64,000 nucleotides of DNA, from assembly GCF_900497805.2 (NCBI RefSeq), contig NW_020954615.1, forward strand, positions 11,377,026 through 11,441,025. The letters run 5' to 3'. A program made the translations under genes and the position numbers. The notes under the pieces were generated by a model that saw nothing but the letters and a program-made list of their open reading frames with translations, made no database searches and was not told the origin of the DNA. Below are positions 58,432 through 64,000 of the stretch, piece after piece (the stretch's first letter is position 1; each line of letters opens with the position of its first letter). The DNA is from Vombatus ursinus. Taxonomy: Eukaryota; Chordata; Mammalia; Diprotodontia; Vombatidae.

Positions 58432-58468
<37 letters not shown>
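58432..58468. repeat. (AC)n microsatellite
   Basis: About 18 perfect units. Confidence 0.95.
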
Positions 58469-58469
<1 letters not shown>

Positions 58470-58514
58470 TTTATGTGTGATAATTTGTCTTTACACAACT
58501 AGGTGAATTTGTGT

Positions 58515-58770
58515 ATTTCTAATGGAATGCTGGCCTTGGAGTCAGGAAGAACTGAATTCAAATCCTGCCTCACACTTTGTATCTGTGGATCCCTGGAAAA
58601 GTCATTTAAGCTCTCTCAGATTCAGTTTCTTCATCTATAAAACAGTGATAATAATAGCATTTACTTCTCAGGGTTGTCATGAGACTCACATGAGATCATG
58701 TTTGTAAAACAATGTGCAAACCTTAAAAAACTCTACACGAATGTTCACTATTATTATTATTGTTATAAAT
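58515..58770 (+). repeat. MIR SINE, near full length
   Basis: ctggccttggagtcaggaag, attcaaatcctgcctc, cagtttcttcatctataaaa, ctcagggttgtcatgagac and a ttattattattgtta end. Confidence 0.85.
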
Positions 58771-58844
58771 TTTCATTTCAACTTTGATAATCCTCATTGG
58801 GTCAAACTTATTTTCAACATATTGTCAGCCAGTAATGACAACGT

Positions 58845-59072
58845 TGCTGTTGTTCAGTCATTTCAGTCATGTCTGACTCTTTGTGACTTCATTTGAAGTT
58901 TTCTTGGCACAGATACTAGAGCAGTTTGCCTCTTCCTTTCCCAGGTCATTCTTACAGATGAAGTAAATCCAGGGTCATGCAGCTAACTAGAAAGTGTCTG
59001 AGTTTGGATTTGAATTCAGGTCTTCCTGACTCCAGGCTTGGTGCTCTATCCACTGCACCACCTAGCTTCCCC
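58845..59072 (-). mobile_element. RTE-tailed SINE (type B), antisense
   Basis: cagtcatttcagtcatgtctg, gaagttttcttggcacagata, ttgaattcaggtcttcctgac and a tccactgcaccacctagct head. Confidence 0.9.
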
Positions 59073-59374
59073 TATCATAAGCTTAATGTACAGAGAACAA
59101 AAGCCTGCCACCCCTCAATATACAGAGAACAAAAGGAGTGTTTTATATGAAACAGTTTTTTTAACCTGTGTTACATTTTATTGCCATATTAAAAACATTA
59201 TATACATTTCAGATATCATTACTCAAGAAAAGTCCTAGCCCTTCTCAATTGCATTCTATACACAGTCATCACTGTCCTTTATGAGAAAAATGATAGAATC
59301 CCCAGGAAGGGTCCTAATTTAGGCAGAGCTTGATAAACTTGGCCATGAATCCCCAAATGGAAGCCTGATAGGTT

Positions 59375-59560
59375 TATGCTATCACGGACATGGAACTAGA
59401 AGGGACCTCAAAGGTCATTTAGTCCAGCTGGTCTCTTACTTTACAAATGAGGAAACAGAGGCCTGGGGATTGAAGTAGCCTGTCAATGGTCACACAGGGA
59501 GGAGAGGTAGAATTTGAACCCAGGTCCTTTGATTCTGGCCCTAGGGCATTGAGAGAATAA
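59375..59560 (-). repeat. MIR-class SINE, antisense
   Basis: agaagggacctcaaaggtc, gtccagctggtctcttac, acaaatgaggaaacagaggcc, tggtcacacaggg and gaacccaggtcctttgattc. The leading part resembles a CR1-like junction often seen with old MIR copies. Confidence 0.65.
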
Positions 59561-59589
59561 ACTTCTTGTCCCTTGAGGGGTGACACAGT

Positions 59590-59695
59590 GTCCGTTGTTT
59601 TACTTCCTTTGGGATCCCTTTAAATCACCTGACACATTGCTGGACACATTTCATAAGGGCTCAAAACAAAGTACTTATTGATTGATTAACTAAGA
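59590..59695 (+). mobile_element. L2 3' tail
   Basis: cttcctttgggatccc, cctgacacattgctggacac and cttattgattgattaac. Confidence 0.6.
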
Positions 59696-59699
59696 TACC

Positions 59700-60310
59700 T
59701 TATGAGATATCTCTTTTTTAATTTATTTTAATATTTTTATATTTCAGAGAATGAAATTGGGGCAGGGCAAGGAATCTCCCTACTTGGGAGTGACTGAGAT
59801 CCCTTGGGTACCACGCCTATTCTGACTAGTGGGATTTTGTAAAGACCTACCAGTGCCTACTCTTGGTTTTTCCCAATGAGTTTTGCAAAGGGGAGCATCG
59901 AAGTCCATGATAAGGATAGTTGGACCAATTTCTAGGTAAATTGGCTTGGAACCTTCCATTTGGAGATCCATAATACTAGCAATGAAAATATCAACTGACA
60001 TTTAGAAAAAAAGCATTAAAGTTCTCAAAATGCTTAGATAGTGATTGACCCTAAGGGACCCACCCACCGAAACTTTGATTCAAGGGAGGTGATGGAAGAA
60101 TCCAAAGAGTGGGAAATTTTAAAGAGAAGGTCAGAACACTAAAAGAGAGAGACTCCATGAAATGGTGCCAACTTATGTGGGATCTCCCTACTCTTATGTG
60201 TAAAACCTTACTCTCCAGCAGCTCAGATATGACACAGAAGAAGATATGTCCCTCAATTTGATGTTTTTTTTAGTCTGTAGAATTTATGCCCATGGATTTT
60301 CGTGTCTACA
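59700..60310. other. Unique block, nothing recognised
   Basis: The 73-codon minus frame at 59780-60001 has no domain. Confidence 0.35.
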
Positions 60311-60314
60311 TCAG

Positions 60315-60640
60315 TTAATAAGCTTTGGTTAAGCCCTTAATGTGTCAGGCACTGTGCATATAGGGCAGGTACATGGTGTAATGTATAGAGTACTGGGCCT
60401 ATAGTCAGGGAGGCTCATCTTCCTGAGTTAAATTCTGGCCTTAGACACTTGCTAGCTGTGTGACCCTGGGAAAGTCACTTAACCTTGTTTCCCTCAATTT
60501 CCTCATCTATAAAATGAGCTGGAGAAGGAAATAGCAAACCACTCCAGTATCTTAGCCAAGAAAACCTCAAATGGGGCCACAAAGAATCAGACACAACTGA
60601 AATGACTGAACAACAACAACAAATCAGGTCCTCCATTAAT
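60315..60640 (-). mobile_element. L2 tail, antisense, split by a SINE
   Basis: gttaagcccttaatgtgtcaggcactgtgc (60328-60357) is the reversed tail. A type B SINE follows directly. Confidence 0.65.
60366..60625 (+). mobile_element. RTE-tailed SINE (type B)
   Basis: taatgtatagagtactgggcc, gtgtgaccctgggaaagtca, aatagcaaaccactccagtat, agaatcagacacaactgaaatg and an aacaacaacaaca tail. Confidence 0.9.
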
Positions 60641-60784
60641 GGAAATCAGAGACCCTCTGCACTTTAAATGGATTTAAACTAGTAGTTTAATGAGTCATGG
60701 AAGTTCAAAATTCATCATCTTTCAGTCAACTCTCTTTACTCTCTCCATACTTACCTAGGATGATAAAATGACAAAAATCCTTTC

Positions 60785-61027
60785 AATTGTTCAGTAATTT
60801 TTAGTCATTTCCAAATCTCCATGACCTCATTTGGGATTTTCTGGGCAAAGATACTGGAGTGGTTTGCCATTTTCTTCTCCAGCTCACTTTACAGATGAGG
60901 AAATTGAGGCAAACAGGGTTAGGTGACTTGCCTGGAGTCACATAGCTAGTAAGAGTCTGAAGTCAGATTTGAATTCAGGAAGATGAGTCTTCTCAACTCT
61001 AGGCCTGACACTATCCACTGTACCCAG
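60785..61027 (-). mobile_element. RTE-tailed SINE (type B), antisense
   Basis: catgacctcatttgggattttc, tactggagtggtttgccatt, gttaggtgacttgcctgg and a cactatccactgtaccc head. It is an inverted partner to the copy at 60366-60625. Confidence 0.9.
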
Positions 61028-61039
61028 AAAAAATCCTTT

Positions 61040-61500
61040 GGTATGGCTTTTAAAGCCCTTTATAACCTGACCTTCTTTTACTTTTCCAGGCTTCTTATTT
61101 CTTAGTCCCCTCCTTGTATCTTGTGATCCAGTGATGATTGGCCTTTTTGCTATTCCATCTTTCAGGTCTGGACCTTCTCTCTGGCTGTTGCCCCTTGCTT
61201 GAGCTCTCCCTCCTCTTCTCTAACTACTGACTTCCCTAGCTTCCTTTAAGTCTTAACCAAAATGCCACTTTCTACAGGTAGCCCAACTTTCCCTCTGTAA
61301 AATATTTCTTATTTATGCTGTATTTAGCTTGCTTTATATGTATGTATTTTTTTGGTATGTTGTTTCCTCAGTTAGGCTGTGAGTTCCTTGAGGACAGAGG
61401 TTATATTTTGGCTTCTTTTGTATTCCCAGTGTTTAGTACAGTCCCTGGCATGTAGTGGGCACTTAATAAATGTTTAATGATTGATTGATTGTCTGCTCCT
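61040..61500 (+). mobile_element. L2 LINE 3' region
   Basis: aaagccctttataacctgacc, cttccctagcttcctttaag, ctgtgagttccttgaggacag, agtccctggcatgtagtgggc (61439-61460) and a ttgattgattg end. A second tail scrap, ctaacacagagacctgcacac, runs to about 61555. Confidence 0.9.
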
Positions 61501-61555
61501 TAGCCCCTAACACAGAGACCTGCACACAGTGGGTGCTTGTATGCAACTGTCCTTT

Positions 61556-62130
61556 CCTGAAAATAGTCATTTGCTAATTTTATCTGCTTCTAGCTGAGAA
61601 GCAGCAGATAAGGAAAAACTAAGCTTTCCATCTCTGCAAGGTGGCAGGCAAATAGTCTCTACAGAGATTCTAAAAACAAAATGATTGGAAGAAGTTTTTC
61701 AAATAAATGCCTATTTTTCAGCAACAATGATCAATTATCTCAGGAGCAGTGTTTACTCAGAAGCATAATAACTCTTGATTAGAAATGTCATAAACAATAA
61801 TTAGGCAGCAGCTTCTAGGCTGAGCAGTGTTTAAAATGCACCTGGGATTACTAATGCTGCCATTATCATTTTATTTGTAACATAAATATTTGATACTAGG
61901 ACCAAAATACAGGGATCACAACAATAAGAATCATAATGATGAGGACTGCATGGCAATGGTTGTAAATCTCTAACCCTGCTCCATAAAAAGTTAAATATCA
62001 ATTGACATTTTGTACATCATGGAAGGCAGACCCTCTGGGAAAAGGAAGACTTGGAAACTGGGGCATTTAAAGAAAAATGTTGCCTATTTAAAGATGCCTC
62101 CATTAATGTGGAGGTGAGTAGTTTATGTAA
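61556..62130. other. Unique block, candidate conserved non-coding element
   Basis: Non-repetitive sequence with GGATTA (61845-61850, OTX/PITX class) next to CTAATG, a GATAA site near 61606, and several ATTA cores. No frame looks coding. This is the block I would test first for conservation. Confidence 0.4.
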
Positions 62131-62134
62131 ATCA

Positions 62135-62280
62135 TAGAATCCTTGAGTTGGAAGGGAATTCATGGGCCATCTACTTTAAACAATGTTTTACAATGTAAAG
62201 TATACTGGAAAGGGAGTTAGGAGACCTAAATTAGGATTCTAGATTTATTCTGTTCTGCCTGTGTAACCATTATCAGTCAT
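62135..62280 (+). repeat. MIR SINE, diverged
   Basis: gaatccttgagttggaaggg, then ctggaaagggagttaggagacc and a ctgtgtaaccattatcagtc block. Confidence 0.6.
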
Positions 62281-62284
62281 TAAT

Positions 62285-62520
62285 TCAAAAAGCATTTATT
62301 AAGCACAGCAACAGGTACTGTGCTAATGGCTGAGAATATAAAGAAGGATAAATAACAATCCCTACCCACAAGGACTTCACAATCTCATGGGGGAAATGAC
62401 ATGCAAATAGCTATGTACAGGATGAATGGGAAAAATCAACCTATGGAAAGACTGAGAATTAAGAGGGTTTGGGAAAGGTTTCTTTTGGAAGGTCAATTTT
62501 TGCATGATGACTTACAAGAC
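62285..62520 (-). mobile_element. L2 3' end, antisense
   Basis: aagcatttattaagcacagc, ggtactgtgctaatggctg, acaaggacttcacaatctcatg and gggtttgggaaaggtttctttt. Confidence 0.8.
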
Positions 62521-62640
62521 ATTCTTACATTTCTTCAACCTCACTCTGATTTTGTCATCCAGAAGATGACAGACTTAAAATATTATGCATACATAATTTT
62601 GAAATTGTCTTCAATCCACAGTTTCTACAATCAGGGATAG

Positions 62641-62691
62641 CAGCTGTAGCAGCAGCAGCAGCAGCAGAAGCAGCAGCAGTAATAGTAGTAA

Positions 62692-62744
<53 letters not shown>

Positions 62745-62765
62745 ATATTAATATTAGTAGTTAAT
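62641..62765. repeat. (CAG)n to (TAG)n trinucleotide array
   Basis: Begins with gcagcagcagcagcag, passes through one aag and several taa interruptions into about 20 tag units, and ends in aatatt-rich units. Confidence 0.95.
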
Positions 62766-62789
62766 TAGCAGTAACAATGTTATGTTACT

Positions 62790-63045
62790 AACAACAATAA
62801 GAGTCAACTAGCACTTATATAGTATTTTGTGGTTCACATTCTATCTTATTTGATCCTTGCAATAACCCTGTGAGATAAATACTATTATTCTCATTTTTTT
62901 TTCATATGAGAAAACTGAAGAAAGAGAAATTAAGTGACTTGTCTGGGGTCACAAGCTAGCAAATTTGTGAGGCAGGATTTCAGCTCAGACCTTCTTGACC
63001 TGAAGTCCAACTCTATCTACTTCTGACACTGAGTTGCCTATAAAG
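62790..63045 (-). repeat. MIR SINE, antisense, near full length
   Basis: aactagcacttatatagtat, atttgatccttgcaataacc, ctgtgagataaatactattatt, aattaagtgacttgtctgg and gaccttcttgacctgaag. Confidence 0.85.
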
Positions 63046-63099
63046 AAAGAAATGATCTCTAATCACAAGGAACTTACAAAAAGTTTGAAATCTCCTTGG

Positions 63100-63295
63100 A
63101 AGCATCTTGGTACAGTGGGAAGGTATTGACTTTGTAGTCAAATGGCCTGAATTCAAATGCTTCCTCTTCCATTTACTACTGCTACAACTTGTTCTCTTGA
63201 GACTCAGTTACCTTGTATATAAAATGAGGATGGTGCATGTGGTTAGCTCTAAGGTCCTTTTCAGCTCTGGGTTTATGATTCTAAGATTTATAGGG
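63100..63295 (+). repeat. MIR SINE
   Basis: cttggtacagtgggaagg, ggcctgaattcaaatgcttc, aaggtccttttcagctctgg and ttatgattctaag. Confidence 0.8.
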
Positions 63296-63404
63296 ACAAG
63301 GATCCATGATTTACAAGGGTGTCTACTCCAAGCATGTGAAGATTTCCCTCTGCAGAATGGACAGATGAGAATAGGATGAAGTAGCTAAAGCAGTCACTGT
63401 GGGG

Positions 63405-63622
63405 TACTTACAGCTTGGTCAGACATCAAAGATGCCAAGGTCACTGCATGCTGGTCCATAGCCAGTTATTTTGACTTTTGTCTTGCCACTGGACTCAGGG
63501 AGAGTAAGACTGATGACTTTGTGCAACCTCGCCTCGATTAAATCCAATCACACACACAGGAGTCAAGACATCACCCCATGGTTTCATTGGTCATCTTCAA
63601 AAACAAAGAACAAATAACATCT
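63405..63622 (+). mobile_element. SINE with RTE-like LINE tail
   Basis: tgccaaggtcactgcatgc, cttttgtcttgccactggac, gatgactttgtgcaacc, taaatccaatcaca, then the tail ttggtcatcttcaaaaacaaagaacaaataaca. The tail parallels the 3' ends of the LINE pieces at 24915, 44364 (inverted) and 51465, so that LINE probably mobilised this SINE. Confidence 0.75.
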
Positions 63623-63819
63623 CCTAGTGACTTACTCCATTTTGTAGAGATAAGGAAACATTTTTATAAATTGAAAAAAGATATAGCCACTGAAAATTGG
63701 GACACAGGACAGGCCTGGGGAATTAAGTAGAGAAGAAAGAATCCCTAGAGAATCAAAAGGAAAAAAAATTATTGGAAGATAGATCAATGATCTAATCCAA
63801 AATGACAGTTTTACAGTAG

Positions 63820-63990
63820 AGGAAATTTAGGCCCATTGAGGGGAAGTGACTTGTCATCAGTCTTACTCTCCCTGAGTCTAGTGGTAGCAAGTAGCCAAGA
63901 TGAAATATGAACAGAGGTTCTCATATTGCTAACTCAAGGCTCATTCCACTGCATCATTCAGCTTCAGCTTAATGAGGCTCTCAAATATCC
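63820..63990 (-). repeat. MIR SINE, antisense, with foreign patch
   Basis: cagttttacagtagaggaaat and gaggggaagtgacttg are reversed MIR. The expected gcccaaggtcacacagctagtaag is replaced by a 38-base patch (63854-63891). After it, tagccaagatgaaatatgaac resumes. Confidence 0.7.
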
Positions 63991-64000
63991 AATATGGAAT

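Overview
The window looks like AT-rich, CpG-poor, gene-free DNA from a marsupial. I found no host protein-coding gene, no RNA gene and no convincing exon. Most long open frames are LINE remnants, microsatellite translations, or frames that open only at a non-ATG codon. The repeats point to the lineage: abundant L2, MIR and CR1/L3 fossils, marsupial-type L1 and HAL1-like elements, a poly-A SINE resembling the WSINE type of Australasian marsupials (8694-8849), about ten copies of a second SINE ending in an RTE/BovB-like tail, and an RTE-like LINE with its own SINE partner. An Australidelphian species such as a dasyurid is my best guess. This is inference from remembered repeat consensus sequences; no database was searched.

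Layout. 1-2170: ORF1-bearing half-L1. 2.8-7.9 kb: simple repeats, CR1/L3 and old L1 pieces. 8.3-10.6 kb: a three-layer nest, an L1 inside a MIR with a SINE inside the L1, both insertions with target-site duplications. 10.8-23 kb: L2, MIR and SINE copies between stretches of unique sequence. 23.4-25.6 kb: a long L2 interrupted by a SINE and an RTE-like LINE. 25.8-26.2 kb: a possible solo LTR. 28.6-35.2 kb: several L1 pieces and a palindromic hAT-type element. 35.9-42.1 kb: a near full-length antisense L1 carrying a chimeric SINE-L1 insertion. 42-46 kb: L2, old L1, and an RTE-like LINE inside a MIR. 47.2-49.9 kb: a second half-L1. 50-52 kb: antisense L1 and a roughly 260-bp long inverted repeat. 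52-64 kb: L2, MIR and SINE mosaic with unique blocks, ending in an RTE-tailed SINE and a MIR that contains a short inverted patch copied from that SINE.

The genetic content is a record of retrotransposition rather than cooperating genes. L1 probably drove the poly-A SINE and the chimera. RTE-type LINEs probably drove the two RTE-tailed SINE families. Several non-repetitive stretches (near 14.8, 17.7, 19.6, 21.2, 26.9, 28.2, 46.3, 53.5, 57.7 and 61.7 kb) read like candidate conserved non-coding elements and are the most likely places for host function, perhaps regulating a distant gene; this needs comparative alignment. The strongest unusual signals are the SINE-L1 chimera, the template-switch-like patch at 63.85 kb, the long inverted repeat, and the LINE carrying an inverted copy of its own tail.
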